Below, in pieces: positions 1 to 12,515 of a stretch of DNA of 64,000 nucleotides. Both the position numbers and the translations under genes were made by a program. The DNA is from Sordaria brevicollis (lineage: Eukaryota > Ascomycota > Sordariomycetes > Sordariales > Sordariaceae). How positions within the stretch are numbered: the stretch's first letter is position 1; each line of letters opens with the position of its first letter. The stretch spans positions 1,798,001 through 1,862,000 of the forward strand of contig JAUTDP010000009.1 in the NCBI GenBank assembly GCA_033439795.1, read 5' to 3'. The notes under the pieces were generated by a model. It was not told the origin of the DNA and did not search any database. It saw only the letters and a program-made list of their open reading frames with translations.

Positions 1-1181
1 GGGGGCCATGAGACATAAACAACCGCTCAACATTGTATCATCTCATGGCTTTCTTTGGTAACACTGCGGTATCTGATCGAACGGCAAGAAGTTTTGTTAG
101 TTTTTGTTGACCAAAATATCACACCTGGTTAGTTTTGGTTTTTGGAGGAAAGATGAAGGGTTGTACATAGATGCGTTTTGATTTGTCTTTTCACTTGTTT
201 TGCCCACGCTCTTTGCTGGCTTGTTTAGACCACGCTCTTTTGGAAAAGTCTCTGGTTTGGGGTGATGTACATGAAGAAAAAGGAGACGCGGGTTGGATAG
301 AGGGACATTCGTTTGCAGATTTGGAATTGGAGGATGCGACCGGGGCAAAAAAAAAGTGTAAAATAAAAAAATTGTGGAAATGGCTCTGGATGATGGCGAT
401 TGTCAGAAAATAAACAGGGCATTCTCACATATTTTGATTTCTCCACAAGGTGATTTTCAGGTCCCGACAATGTTGGCGGCTGAGTCTTTGAAATTGCTGG
501 TAAATCTCTGTGTTGATCAGGCCGCCGGCAGTTTGACCATGTACGCGGTCCCGGCTCAGGACGAATGGTACTCTTCAAAATACTCGTTGTAGTCAGAGGA
601 CTGAGTAGAATTTTGACTGAAAGACTTGAGACAAATACCCATAATGAGTTATTTCCCGAGCATGGCGGTTCAGGGCCTTTATCTCGATCTTCACTTGTCT
701 ATCATCGGGTTGCTTCAATATCCCGAGATTTTTCACAATGACGGAAACACCTTTACGGTATCTCACAATGATGAAGTCGTTTGTCATAGCGAGCTTCACG
801 TCGGATACAGACCGACCTAGTTTCTTCAAAAACGTCATTTTCCGACCCGTCAATGTTAGTCTGCCTTGGTCGCAAAATCAGAGAAGGATTGAGAACGCTG
901 TCGCTTCACTAGTCAATGTGCCTTCGATAGACGGTTTCGAGAAATGAGCGCAGTCGGCCCAGCCTTGCCTTGACGACGGGAGATATCAAAGGATTATGAC
1001 GAAACAAATCAAAAAGGGGTGCTTATGAGCGGCAGCATACCAACATTGATCTTGCATTTAATGTACAGCACAGCCCTTTGTCTGTGCAGCCATTGGGCGT
1101 GGACGCAGGTCAAGTTCGCAGCGCACAGCGGCTACAGTAGCACGTTGACCTTTTCAGCCCGTGTAGCTTTTTCTTTTTTTC
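1..1181. other. Intergenic / unassigned left edge
   Basis: I see no convincing gene. Open frames are short, overlap on both strands and show no recognisable domain. The stretch lies beyond the 3' end of the aspartyl-tRNA synthetase gene and probably holds its 3' UTR plus flanking sequence of a gene outside the window. Base composition is normal, with no RIP signature. Confidence 0.5.
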
Positions 1182-3503
1182 TCAGACATCCTTCTTCTCC
1201 TCCACCTTTTTCTTTTCCGCAATCGCCAAGTGGTAAGTTTCCAATTGCGAAGAGGTCATCTTGCTTGGGCTCTTGACAGTCAGATCCTCTCCTTTCATGC
1301 TCTTAGGGAAAGCAATCACATCCCTCACGGAATCCGTGTGCGTCAGGACAGCGACCAGCCTATCAAAACCAAGCGCAAACCCGGCATGTGGCGGACATCC
1401 CGCCCGCAGCGCCTCGAGCAGGTGTGAGAACTGTGCAAGACCCGCATCCGTCATCTTGAGGATGTTGCGCATTACATATTCCTGCATGGAAGACAGGTGG
1501 ATACGACGACTGCCGCCGCCGAGTTCGACGCCATTGACAACGAGATCGTAGTGGTCGGCGCGCGCCTTAAGAGGGTCGGTGGCGAGAAGCTCGACGTCGG
1601 CTTCCGTGAGCGGCGCGGTGAAGGGGTGATGGGTCGCCTTGAACCCGGCTTGACCGCCCTGGCCGGGGTCGATGCCGTCATCGGGAGTGAACATGGGGAA
1701 GTTGACGACCCAGAGGAACTTGAGGTCGAAGTTTCGCGGAAGCAGACCGGCGGATACGAAGGCGTGGTAGAAGTGTGTGCGGGCAACGCCGAGGGCCGTG
1801 GAGCCTTCGCCTTGGAAGGGAGCATTTTTGCGCGCCTGGAAGACGAGAACGTCGCCGTCTTCAAGATCGGAAAACTCTTCCATGCTGGTGAGCGCGTCGA
1901 AGCCTTCGAAGCCAAGGGAGGAAAGACCGCAAAGAGGTTTCTTAGAGTTGAACATGAGGGCAGCGGGAGCACCATCAGGGTTCTTAGCAAGAGGCTTGGG
2001 GAGTTGGTCCATGAGCTTGTCAACGAACTCGGCAACTGTGCCGGGGTTGTTCGTTTCTCCATCAAGCTCAGGGCGGATGCGGAAGACTTCGACGATGGGG
2101 TTTTCGGTGTGCGTGATCATGGAGACAAACTGAGTGGGAAGGATATGGTCGACACGGTGAAGCTAGACTCAGTGTTAGACTGCTTGATGATTAGGCCAAG
2201 GATGGAAAGACGTACCTCGAAGGGAATCCGGAGATCGGGCTTGTCGATACCGAATCTGGACATGGCCTCGTCGTATGTGAGCCGGAGGAAAGGGGCGGTA
2301 GGCTCAGGCCACTTGAGGTCACCATTTTCGGTCGCTTGACCGTTGTTCAAGCCGCGCTTTGGTACAGGATAGATATCATCACCGTTCTTCACGATGTTGA
2401 ACTGGGCATTCAGGGTAGGAAGCAGCTCGGTGACGAGTGTCTCGACAGTTCGCATGACATCCTCGCCTGTAGCGAAGCCCATTTCCATATCAAGCTATCT
2501 CGGTTGTCAGCGTATTGGAGACAGTAGCAAGCCCATATCTGATGATAGGCATCGGGCCCCGACATACCTGCGTAAACTCGGGCTGGCGATCAGCTCTCAG
2601 GTCCTCATCGCGGAAGCAGCGAGCAAATTGGTAGTATCCACGGATACCACTCGACATCAGGATCTGCTTGTATTGCTGCGGACTTTGGGGCAGAGCATAA
2701 GCTAGGCCCCGACGTCTTGTTGGGACCAGAAATTCTCTCGCTCCCTCGGGAGTTGACTTGAACAAAATGGGTGTTTCCACCTCGGTGAAGTTCAAGTCAT
2801 TGAGTGTCTTCCTGAGCTGGAAGCCGATCTGAGGACGGGCCAACAGTCGTGAGCGGAGAGGGTCCGAGAAGCGGATCTGGAGATGCCTGGCAGAGGCAGG
2901 GAACTGGACGCCCTCGGAGACAATGATGTCCTTGGGGAAGGCATTGAGAGGCTGAATGGCGTCAAGGCTGAGATCAATACGGTTGCTATTGAGCTGAGCA
3001 ACCGTTCCTGTCACGCACACGGGACTATACAAGGGGACTGCTCTAAGGGCCTTTGTGACCAACTGCTCGGGGCTTCCATCCTCCGTGAACGTGGCCGTGA
3101 CTTGAACTGAAGGACCGTTCTCAACCTGGATGTCGGCGAAGACCAGTTTGGAGCTTTTGACTCTTCGTCTGAGGAGAAAGCCGTGGACGGTGACCTTGTT
3201 GCCCTCGACAAAGTCAGCGGCTTTGGATGCACTGGGAAATTGGCCTGGCCCGCATCAGCCAAGCTCAGGTACGGCAAAGTAAAATTGGCAAGACCTACTG
3301 TACTGTGCCCATTCTTCACGAAGCTTTTGGCCGGCGGAAGACTTATCAGCTGATTTTGCAGTAAGAGCTGAGGAAGTGTGAAAGCTGCGAGGCAGGCATT
3401 TCAGCGACTGCCATTGAGGGATGGTGCGGCTTGTGTAGAGCCTCGAGTTCTGAGACGGTATGAGTCTACAGAGACGTCTCATGGAGACGCGAGGTTGAGC
3501 CAT
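1182..3503 (-). CDS. MSD1: Mitochondrial aspartyl-tRNA synthetase (class IIb)
   Basis: Charges mitochondrial tRNA-Asp with aspartate for organelle translation. Four exons on the minus strand: 3503-3299, 3244-2568, 2494-2216 and 2162-1182. All three introns are GT-AG (54, 73 and 53 nt), and splicing gives 713 codons in one frame. The N-terminus is rich in Arg/Ser with few acidic residues, as in a mitochondrial presequence. An OB-fold anticodon-binding region follows (about residues 70-190), then the class II core. The motif 2 loop FRDEDLRADRQPEFTQ ends near residue 294, exactly at the second intron. Motif 3 GFALGFDRL lies at about residues 648-656. Length is a little above yeast Msd1. The C-terminus is Lys/Glu-rich. 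It is divergent from the AP180 gene across a 1.9-kb intergenic region. The mitochondrial rather than cytosolic assignment rests on the presequence and the bacterial-type layout, with a long insertion between motifs 2 and 3. Confidence 0.93.
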
Positions 3504-5449
3504 GGCCGTCTGATGTTGTTGTCGTCGGCTTCTGTCAAAGAGAGCTCCATCGTGAACGAGGGTTGTTGGTGGTGTGCGGTCCGGCCGGCCCAGGGTTGAG
3601 TGTGGATGAGACGTTATGAGGGTCTGAGCTTGGATAGAGGCTCGTTGCCAGCCGGAGGCTCCCGCGACTAGAACGGCCCCACTTTAACCCTCCCGCCGCT
3701 TGCTGCTCGTTGGTCGGCAGATTGCTGGCCCGAGCACCCGGCCTCGAAATTTCAAGTGGGGCCCCAGTCACGCCCGCACCAAAGACAAAAACCGCGGGCG
3801 CGCGCCGGCATTTTTGAAAATTTTCTTCTTTTTTTCTTCATGACCCTTCCATTCAAAACAAAATGATGAAAGCTCAGGTGTTAATATGATGAAGCTTCCT
3901 TCTTCCCGACCTATCCAGCTCTCCCCTCACGGGGCTTAAGTGGCTTGGTAATGACGGAATGTTGGAATTTTGAAATAAGCGTTCGGCACACCGACCTTGT
4001 TACTCATCGGACGCCAACACGGCACTCTGATTCCATTTGAATGAAGGAGTTCGTCAAGATGTTTTTCTTTTTCATTTCTCTTTCTCTCTGGTTATTGGCC
4101 ACCGGCCTTGGTTCCTGTGGCCCGGAGTTTCCCCTTGGCCCCATGATTTCTATCTCCTACGAAACCCGTTTGCTCACTGTTACGAGTATGGGTTCACAAG
4201 GTAAGATTGCTCTTTGAGGAGAGACGTTCGTGATAATTCTTGTGTGCGGGGTTCTCGTCAGACGGCTTTTGGTGGTTTCCCTCCCTGACGCATTGGGGAG
4301 ACACTGTTTGAAGGTGGCTCAGGACAAGACCGCTGATGTCATGCCGTACTGCGTACAATATGGCACTTATATCGCTAGTTTGGCTGTCTTGGACTGGGCT
4401 GGTTCGTACGTACAAAGTGTGGACTACAGTAATCTCCAGATGAAATGGGCAATAGCGTGATTTGCATCATGTCGAGATTTTGGGTGGTGATGAGCCCCCA
4501 TCGTAACCCAAACCCTTGGGCCATGGCCATGCACAACATCCATTCTGCTGGATGCAACACCTTTTCCCCGTGATTCTCGACGGGATGGACGTGGTTCCAG
4601 TGACGAGAAAAGAGGTGGAACAAGGGACTAGGTCCTCCGGGTCATGTTTCCATTGTCGGAGAATCATTCATCTTGACTGGACTGCTGTGCCTGGAGACTG
4701 GAGGAGCCCTTGTCCCTTGTATTTCCCGTCCTCACTTTAGCGCGTATCCGCCATAGCACATGAAATCTGCCCGTCACCTTCCATCCATCTGCGCTTTCTC
4801 CCGTTCGTTTCCATGCTTCCCCCGTGCAGCTGTCTCCCGTGCAACCTCCAATCACGAATTGGCTTCAACATCTCCCTCCCCTACCGTTGCCGCCCCCCCT
4901 AGGCTATCGTCTCCCCTCGGTTCCCCCTACAGATTGAACCGCCGACAGAACGCTAGTACCTACCTATTCCGGGGGCCCAGTCAAAAGTGCTGCACAGGGC
5001 AGTTCCTTAATAGATTACTAGTAGTACATTGTGTTCATCCGACGTCCAAGGTCACTCACGGTAGACATTGAGGCATCTACACCACTTTCGCCCGTTCCAT
5101 CCTTTCCGCCCATCGACCACCTCCATCATTACATCAGCTACGCGAACCCGATACATCCAGCTATTCCGACGTCAGAAGCTGCCCGACCGCGAGCCCCAAC
5201 CCAACGACACCAAAGCAGGTATCAGACTATCGTTCACGCCGCACACCACTCGTTATAAGCTACCTTCGACATCGATCATTTCAATCTTACAATAAACGTC
5301 TCTTCAAATCAATCCCCCCATACGCCTTCGACATCCGACGGACCGACGGACGACGGACAAACTGGGATTCGCGCGCCAGAGCCGATACATAAAGCACATT
5401 TTCAATACCCAGGAGCAGGTCGCCTTTTGTTCGCGACTGGCTAGGAAAG
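3504..5449. promoter_or_regulatory. Divergent intergenic region between MSD1 and AP180
   Basis: 1.95 kb between two divergently transcribed genes, so it must carry both promoters and 5' UTRs. It contains pyrimidine-rich stretches (for example 4760-4900 and 5080-5300) typical of fungal 5' leaders. Short open frames on both strands have no recognisable content. I cannot place a transcription start or a specific factor site. Confidence 0.5.
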
Positions 5450-7642
5450 ATGGCAAGCTCCTTCGAAAAGTCCGTCAAGGGCGCAACCAAGATCAAGGTT
5501 CGTCAGCCGGTCCTGCTTGCCCTACACTGCCATTTCCGAGCCTTGCGATCCAAACTAACAATCGCTCATGACGACAGGCCGCACCTCCAAAGACAAAGTA
5601 CATCGAGCATATTCTTGTTGCGACACATTCGGGTGAGGCGGGAGTAGGAGAGGTCTTTAGGGTGCTGCAGACTCGGCTGCGCGATTCAACATGGACAGTT
5701 GTCTTCAAGAGTTTGATTACGGTACACCTTATGATCCGAGAGGGTTCGCCAGATGTCACCTTAGCATATCTTGCTAAGCACCGGAGCATGCTGGGGTTGG
5801 GCATGATATCGGATGGTGAGTGGTGCCAAAGTCATTGGGCCCCTTCGTCTTCTTTGGAATTTTGCGCAGAGTGCTAACAATCGGCTTCAATAGTTCAAAC
5901 ACAAGGTCGAAACATTCGTCATTACTACGACTACCTTACCGAAAGGGTGCGAGCATACCGCGACACAAAGATTGATTGGGTTCGAGGCAGGGAGAACCGG
6001 TTGGAGAAGCTCTCAGTCGAGAAAGGCTTGCTGCGCGAGACCGAGTCTGTCCAGAAACAACTCACGGCCCTGCTCAAATGCGATGTACGTTGTTTTTGAG
6101 GGTGTTCGGTTTCGACGCTTCGTACTGACACATATGCGCAGGTTATGGACAGCGAACCAGAAAACGAAATTACGGTAACCGTGTTCAGGCTCTTGGTCCT
6201 CGATCTTCTGGCTTTGTTCCAAGCTCTGAACCAGGCCATGATCAATATTCTCGGTAGGACCTTGTCCTTTTCACATGGCACCCTGGCCCCAAGCTGACAT
6301 GGTTGTAGGACACTTTTTCGAAATGTCAAAGCCTGATGCCGAAAGAGCCATGGACATCTACCGCAATTTTGCCCGCCAAACCGATTTCGTGGTGCAATAC
6401 CTTAGTGTGGCCCGGCAATACGAACATCATACCAGAGTCGAGGTTCCTAAGCTGAAGCACGCACCTGTGAATCTTGGACGACAGCTGGAGGACTACTTGA
6501 AGGATCCCGACTTTGAGATTCACCGGAGGCAGTATCTGGCCGAGCTGGAGGCAAAGAAGAAGGGTGGTTCATCCTCGGTATCGAAGTTCCCCAAGGCAGA
6601 GTCATCTACGAAAAGTACTGCCGCAGCGACAGCAACAACGACCACTAAGGAGGAGTCATCAAGGCCAGCTATTCCAATCAAGTCAGCGGATGCCAACCTC
6701 ATCGATTTCTTCGACTCGATCGAGCAGAATCAGACACAAATGAATGTCCAGGCGCAACCGCAATTTCAACAGCAACCTCAGGGCCAGATGCAGATGAGCG
6801 CAAACCCTTGGGCCCAAGCTGCTTTCCAACAACCTCAACCTACTCAGCCGTTCCAGACCAACGATTTTGCGGCCCAGGCTGCCTTCCAGCAAGCTTTCCA
6901 GCAACAGCAACAGCAACAGCAGCCACAAATGGATCCCTTTGGTCAAGTCCAGCAGGCTCAGCAACAGATTCAACAGCAGGCTTTCACGGGGGCTGGATAT
7001 GGGGGCTTTTCTCCCCAGCAACAGCCCTTCCAAGCCACCTCGCTCTCTCCTGTTCCTCAGCAAGATCCCATGGCGAACCTCCAGACGGCCGCAGCCACTG
7101 GCTTCGGTGGTGGTCTTCAGCCTCCTCAGCAAGTCACCAATCCTTTCCGGCAATCTATGATGATGAACCAACAGCAAACGGGATCGCCATTCTCTCCTGT
7201 GAACAACTCCCCTTTCCAGCAGCAACAGCCACAACAGCAACAACAAATGCAGCGTCCCGTAACCGCGCAGTCTACTAACCCCTTTGCTCGCGCTTCCCCT
7301 CAAGCAGCACAGCCCTTTGCTTCTCCTCCAGCCAACTCGCCTTTCCAGTCAGCTCCTCCTCAGCAACCACAGCCGACCGGAACCAACCCCTTTGCGAGAG
7401 GTTTTGCGGCTTCCCAGCCTGCCCAACAGCAACAGCAGCAACAACGCCCCGTCACCGCTGGTGGACCTCTCCTACCGACAGCAACAGGCAGCACAAACCC
7501 TTTCCGTCAAGGTGCATTCGTGAACCATGCTACCGGTATGGGGTGGCAGCATAACCAGCAGCCTATAGGAGGCGGGCTCGACCAGCTCGAGACAATCCCG
7601 GTGTTTCCGAGGCCAGCACAGCAAACGCCATGGCAGCAATGA
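5450..7642 (+). CDS. AP180/Yap1801-type clathrin assembly protein (ANTH domain)
   Basis: Endocytic adaptor that binds PI(4,5)P2 and clathrin at the plasma membrane. Five exons: 5450-5497, 5578-5815, 5894-6084, 6142-6253 and 6309-7642, giving 640 residues in one frame. The start MASSFEKSVKGATKIK is typical of fungal ANTH proteins, whose Lys-rich N-terminus contacts phosphoinositides. The ANTH domain (about 1-280) includes the conserved RDSTWTVVFKSLI stretch and helices through HFFEMSKPDAERAM. The rest is a long Gln/Pro-rich tail with four NPF tripeptides (the ligand of EH-domain partners such as Ede1/Pan1), an NPW, a DPF, and LIDFFDS, which resembles a clathrin box. Poly-Gln runs come from CAG/CAA repeats. 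The first exon is only 48 nt. Yeast has two paralogues (Yap1801/1802); I cannot say which this matches, so no symbol is given. Confidence 0.93.
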
Positions 7643-8859
7643 TGAATGTTTGTTTGTCTCGTCACTGTAATATGCTTGAACTCCACTTAATCTTGGATTT
7701 CAACGGGTGCTGCATGGGGCATGGGCAAGCGTTTGACATTGACATGGACAGAACACACTAAACCATTTCTGGCATTCGTTCTGCTGTTTTTATTTTTTTG
7801 GCTTGTCTGGTTCGTTTTTGGGAAGGCAACGAACGGGCAAAGTCATGCATCTAGCGCGGCGTTCTTCTTGCTTCTTTTTCCTCAGCCCAGCTGTTCTTCT
7901 CTACATCTTTTTATTTCTTCTTTCTCAAGGGGACACTGGTTCCTTTTGCCTCGTTGTTCGACCTTGAATGGGTCAGCAGCTTGGGTTTGGGGTAACATGG
8001 CGGCGGTTTGGTGTCATTTGTACGTTAAGTTGGGGCCAGCAACAAGAGATCGAAAGGGTCGACGGGATTGTGTAAGAAGATTGATCGAAGCCGGCACGTG
8101 CCGTTGAAAGGTTTAAAGAAGACAGGAATGGGTGAGATAAAAGGTTCACACATCGAGGCCAGGATGGATGTAGTAGACAAGATGGAGGAGACCGTCCTTA
8201 GGACCCTTTTAACTTGAAGGGGGTGTTTTTGGGAATAGCTGCGAGGACAAAGCGGATTGAGTCAATGGACATTTGTTCTGTTGTCCAGGAAAAGTCGGGA
8301 GGGGACAGATCGACACACACGTTTGATAGTAGGAGGCCTGGATGAGGCTCTTTTTACTTTGTAAATCTTAATCTATATTATTTTGGACAACGTTTAAGCT
8401 TCTTTTACTTCATCGGCCCAGTTACTTTCGTTTCACCTATACCATTCTCAGTAACCACGTTCTGCAAGTTGTCCGACCGTCCCTTTATCAGACAAACGGT
8501 TTGTCCCTATAGAAGAGACGGGTATGTGTTGTAAAGTATCGCATTTCGCCTATTCCTGTTCTACTATATAGCCTCTAGACAGCTACGATTTGTAAAAGTG
8601 AACTCCTACCTTAGAATCCACAGGACACTTCGTAACCGAGGGCCTCTAGAAATCACCCATTCTAAGGCCCTCTTTTGTGATCTTACCGCCACACACATGT
8701 TCTGAAACCAGAAACCGTAGGAAGGAAAGAGATTCAATCCCTGCCGAATAAACGCCGTCGCTATGCAACCAAAGGTACCCGGTACCCTTACCGCCATCCT
8801 CACCACAACCCATTCCTCCTCAAAGGAATCTGCAAAGCATCGCCGCTCTTCATAAACGC
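7643..8859. other. Convergent intergenic region (AP180 3' side / TFB3 3' side)
   Basis: About 1.2 kb between the ends of two convergent genes, expected to hold both 3' UTRs and poly(A) sites. A 128-codon open frame at 7721-8107 starts with a hydrophobic stretch but resembles no protein I know. I treat it as chance. Confidence 0.5.
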
Positions 8860-9965
8860 TCAGTCCAAATCCATCTTATCCACATCACCAGTAGCAGCAA
8901 TTCCCGCAGCCATAGTCGTCACCTCTCCAGCCGATAGACCCCCTCCTCCCACAGAGGCACCACCACCAGGCTCCTTCTCGTCCTCCACAAACACGCCCAG
9001 GCCAGCAAACGCCTCGTACAATGCGCGCGCCGCAAAGTCGTCAAAACTGTATCCACCAGCAACATGCTGTCGATCCAGCCGGTACTTCTCCATAAGCGGG
9101 TGGCTAAGCCCCGCATGCATCCTGTACCGACTAGGCGCAAAGTCCATGCCCCAAAGGGATCGTAGGGACCCAGAGGCGCCGGCGCCTTGGGCTTCTCCTT
9201 CAAGCCGCGGATCGACAAGCGCTCGACTTCTGATGCATCGGCGCCGAGGTTTGAAACTTGAGCCAGCGGCTCGTTTGTGGCAGCGCCAGCGCGGTTTCCT
9301 CCGCGCCTCTTCAGTTGCACCTTTGTTGATGGCTCTGTTGTCGCCGGCGTGATGCCCTTGGCAAGGTTATCCAGCTCCATCTCGCGATTCTTGACCCTCT
9401 CCCTCTTTTCCTCTTCCGCCTCCTTCATAGCTTCGATACGGCGCTGGCGCGCCGCGTCTCTCTCCGCTGCGAGTCGCTTGCGGCTCATCTCATCCGCTTC
9501 GCGTCCTGCCTTTTTGTTCCGCTCGATATCCGCCTTGTGCTCCGCCTCCCACGCCTGCAACTGCGCTTCCGCCTGTCGTCGTTTCTCGTCGGTGCCGTTC
9601 ACCAGCTCAAAGGTTAGGTCTTCGACCATCTGCAGGTAGTTGTTGTAATCCTGGAGCGTCTCAAAGTCGTCCTCGACCTGGTTGAACACGGCGGCGACGC
9701 GGCGGCGGATGTCGACCTCGCGCTCGACGGCCAGGTCGCCGAAAAAGGCGGAGCGGAACCCCTTGCGACGTAAGGTCTTGTTGCAGCCCGCATGTGGACA
9801 CTGGTTGGGACCGTCGTTGAAGAGCCGGTTGGCGCAGTTGAGACACATGGAGTGGTAGCATTCCGGGTTAAAGACGAAGACGATGTCTGGGTTGAGGTAC
9901 TTGCGGGACTTGCAGACGGGACACATTTCGTCTTCGAAGCCGAGGGGGTCGAGGGGGCGGGACAT
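8860..9965 (-). CDS. TFB3: CDK-activating kinase assembly factor MAT1 / TFIIH subunit Tfb3, with apparent 1-bp frameshift
   Basis: RING-finger subunit of TFIIH that anchors the Kin28/CDK7-cyclin module to the core for transcription initiation and repair. An N-terminal RING begins CPVCKSRKYLNPD (about residues 15-65, with Cys/His ligands through QCPHAGC). The MAT1 helical/coiled-coil region follows, with EEEKRERVKNREMELDN. The frame from 9965 runs to GPYDPFG near 9150, and the expected continuation (MDFAPSRYRMHAGLSHPLME...) is in another frame from 9147 to the stop at 8860. One extra G in the four-G run (C at 9149-9152 on +) would give FGGM, the normal fungal sequence, and a 368-residue protein of usual length. 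No frame-shifting GT-AG intron fits. I infer an assembly or sequencing deletion; a real mutation is the alternative. It is divergent from NudC. Confidence 0.9.
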
Positions 9966-10717
9966 GGTTGCGGTTTTGGTTTGTTCCTGGTTGAAGATCT
10001 CTTGGTAGGTGTCTAATTTTGGTAGATGGTGTATTGTCGAGATTTAACAGATGCCAATCGAGGATGTTCGCTGTTTTATAGTCGACGCCTTCTTCAAGGT
10101 TTCAAGGGAGAGTGAATTGTATCTTGCCGAGGTGTCGGTGAGTGAGTGGCGACTACGAGCGCAAACCTTCCTGTGAGTTCGTTTGGATGTCGAAGGTTTG
10201 CGACAAGCGGTGATTGTTTGTGCAGATATGGTCTTTCAATACCAACCCGACCAGGCGAGAAGTTAGGTCACGCGAGTATTATGTAGGTGGCAGAAAGAAA
10301 AGTTCGAGAAGTTAAGACGATGTGAAACCCGAGTGGGATCGATGATGTTGTGAAAGAGTGAATCGATAAGAGGTTAGGCTCCTCGGCCTGGGCTGAATAA
10401 TCCCTGCTTGCGCGCCAGCGCTCCAGTGGACGCTACCCTGACGGCTGCAGAGTGGGGCTATTCACGGCACTCTGCCGCGCTCAGGTCCGTCTCAGGGGTC
10501 AATGGACGCGGACAAGCGCGGGGTGGGGTTCACAGTGACAGCTCACGAGCAACGGGCAAGCTCCTGGGATTGGCCACGGTCGAAGCCGTGGTGGGTTGCG
10601 CTGCCCCTCCAAGAATTCGGTCATCGCGTTCCATCGTCTTCTACAGCTTGTGACAACACCATCTCGTCCTTATTCCAAAACATCTACATACAACCCAAAT
10701 AAATCACCACCGTAAAA
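9966..10717. promoter_or_regulatory. Divergent promoter region TFB3 / NudC
   Basis: 750 bp between divergently transcribed TFB3 and NudC, necessarily holding both promoters. The right end is A/C-rich just before the NudC start, as in many fungal leaders. No gene seen. Confidence 0.5.
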
Positions 10718-11484
10718 ATGGCCGACAAACCTCAAGGTACGCTTTCACAACTTCACACAGTACCTACCGCCGACTCACCACTAAAACTCAAACAATGTCA
10801 GACGTTCCAGAGCTCTCCCCCGCCGAGGAGGCCGCTGCCCGCGCCAAGGAGCAAGCCGAGCAAGATGCTCTCCCCTACAAGTGGACGCAGACCATTGGCG
10901 ACGTCGACATCACCATCCTCGTGCCCGGCAACCTGAAGGGCAAGGATATGGTTGTTGAGATCAAGAAGCAGAGTCTCACAGCTGGTATTAAGGGTCAAGA
11001 GCCTATCATCAAGGTACGTACCTACCTCCTCCAGCTACCTACATCGACATAGCAGTCCAGCCGCATTTCCATATAACCCCCCCTAGCCCAAAACCGTGAG
11101 CTCCCTCTCTAACATATTCTCTCTCTTAAATAGGGCGAACTCCCCCACACCATCCTCCTCGACGAATCCACCTGGACCTTATCCCCAGCACCAAACAACC
11201 AAAAAGCGCTCGAGATCCATCTCGAAAAGCACAACAAGCTCGAATGGTGGCCTCACGTGGTTACCTCGGCGCCCAAAATCGACGTGACCAAGATCGTGCC
11301 CGAGAACAGCAAGCTGTCGGACCTCGAGGGCGAGACGCGCGCCATGGTGGAGAAGATGATGTACGACCAGCGACAAAAGGAGATGGGCCTGCCGACGAGC
11401 GACGAGCAGAAGAAGATGGACATTCTCAAGAAGTTCCAGGAGCAGCATCCGGAGATGGATTTTAGTAATGCGAAGATTCAGTAG
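10718..11484 (+). CDS. nudC: Nuclear movement protein NudC (CS domain)
   Basis: Co-chaperone-like protein needed in filamentous fungi for dynein/LIS1-dependent nuclear migration. Three exons: 10718-10736 (19 nt), 10802-11013 and 11134-11484, 193 residues. The p23-like CS domain spans roughly residues 25-125, beginning [18 protein letters not shown] and containing the WTL strand. The conserved C-terminus carries [15 protein letters not shown] and ends [12 protein letters not shown], diagnostic of NudC. Length matches the Aspergillus protein (about 198). I chose the upstream ATG because GTACGC follows codon 6 and an AG at 10800-10801 joins in frame, giving MADKPQ-DVPELSP. The in-frame ATG at 10795 (MSDVPELSP), inside this intron, would give a one-exon start and is a real alternative. 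Confidence 0.93.
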
Positions 11485-12515
11485 AGGTACTGAAACAAAA
11501 AAGGGGGAGGGGGAGTAATGGAGGGGAGATAAGTGGGAGGATAAATAGATAATCATGATAATGAAAGATTAATGACTAGGCATGTCCATCCATGTTTGCT
11601 TTGGATTAGGGGGCGAAAGTGCTGTCGTTGCACGTATGTCTTTGGAGTGATATGGTGATCTTCAGTTCCAGTCATTCTTGAGGGCTACATCGCTCCTGGT
11701 AGGTTAGCGAGCTATGAAAGGATTACAGCGTAGGTCGACTGGGGGCACTGCAAAATATATGGCATGACCGCCAGTGAAGACATGGAGATTATTAGTGATG
11801 ACCGTTTTGACGGATGGACAACACGGGGGATCACAGGAACACTTTATGGCTGAAAAACTCGTTGACATCCAACATTACAAGCACAGTCATCAACAGAGTA
11901 CACAGTAGCTTTTGTTCAAACCAGTCTTCTATTGCGAGCATATGTCTATAAAACCATATAATTCTAACATGTTGAAAACGTCCTGCACGGAAGATGTGAT
12001 GGGTGAAACGAATCGCCGAGACCACGGAGTAAAGATCATGGCGTCAGAGAGCCCATCCGTGTATTTCATTGATCTTGGAAGCGCTAGTAATGAGAAAGCA
12101 GACTGACAGCTGCAATCCATCAATTGTCAGATTAACAAGCGTTCCGTAGTCCAACCAAAGGTGCGAGTAATCAAAAGCGTTGAACGACGTCGCTCGGAAT
12201 AATGTAAGTCTGGGGCCTGGTCACCGTTCACGGGATGTTGATAAAGGAATAACCTAGATGTTAGTTCCAACACACAAAAAAGGGTTGCAGGGATTGTCCA
12301 GAGGACCAAGATGGGTGGTGCTTTGATCACGAACAAGAGAGATCGTCAGGAACAGATGGATGAATATGCCAAACAGGGAAGGCGAGGAGGATTGCTGATA
12401 TAGTTCGATTCTGACAGAAATCGAGACTGCTGACAACCTCTTTGTTGCAGCGACGAACCAAAACATGGTTTGGTGGTTTGGGGTATCAAATCAAAACCAG
12501 GCCAGACACACATCA
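11485..12515. other. Convergent intergenic region (NudC / URI)
   Basis: About 1 kb between convergent genes. It contains the two 3' UTRs and only short overlapping frames with no recognisable product. No RNA gene seen. Confidence 0.5.

Noticed and set aside
1497..2339. 280-codon open frame antisense to the aspartyl-tRNA synthetase
   Set aside because: Opposite strand of clearly conserved exons and spans an intron; a shadow.
6683..7303. Leucine-rich antisense frame in the AP180 tail
   Set aside because: Complement of CAG/CAA glutamine codons gives Leu codons; an artefact of the poly-Gln region.
7721..8107. 128-codon open frame with hydrophobic N-terminus between AP180 and TFB3
   Set aside because: Located in the 3' UTR interval of two convergent genes, no recognisable family, and composition of a pyrimidine-rich UTR.
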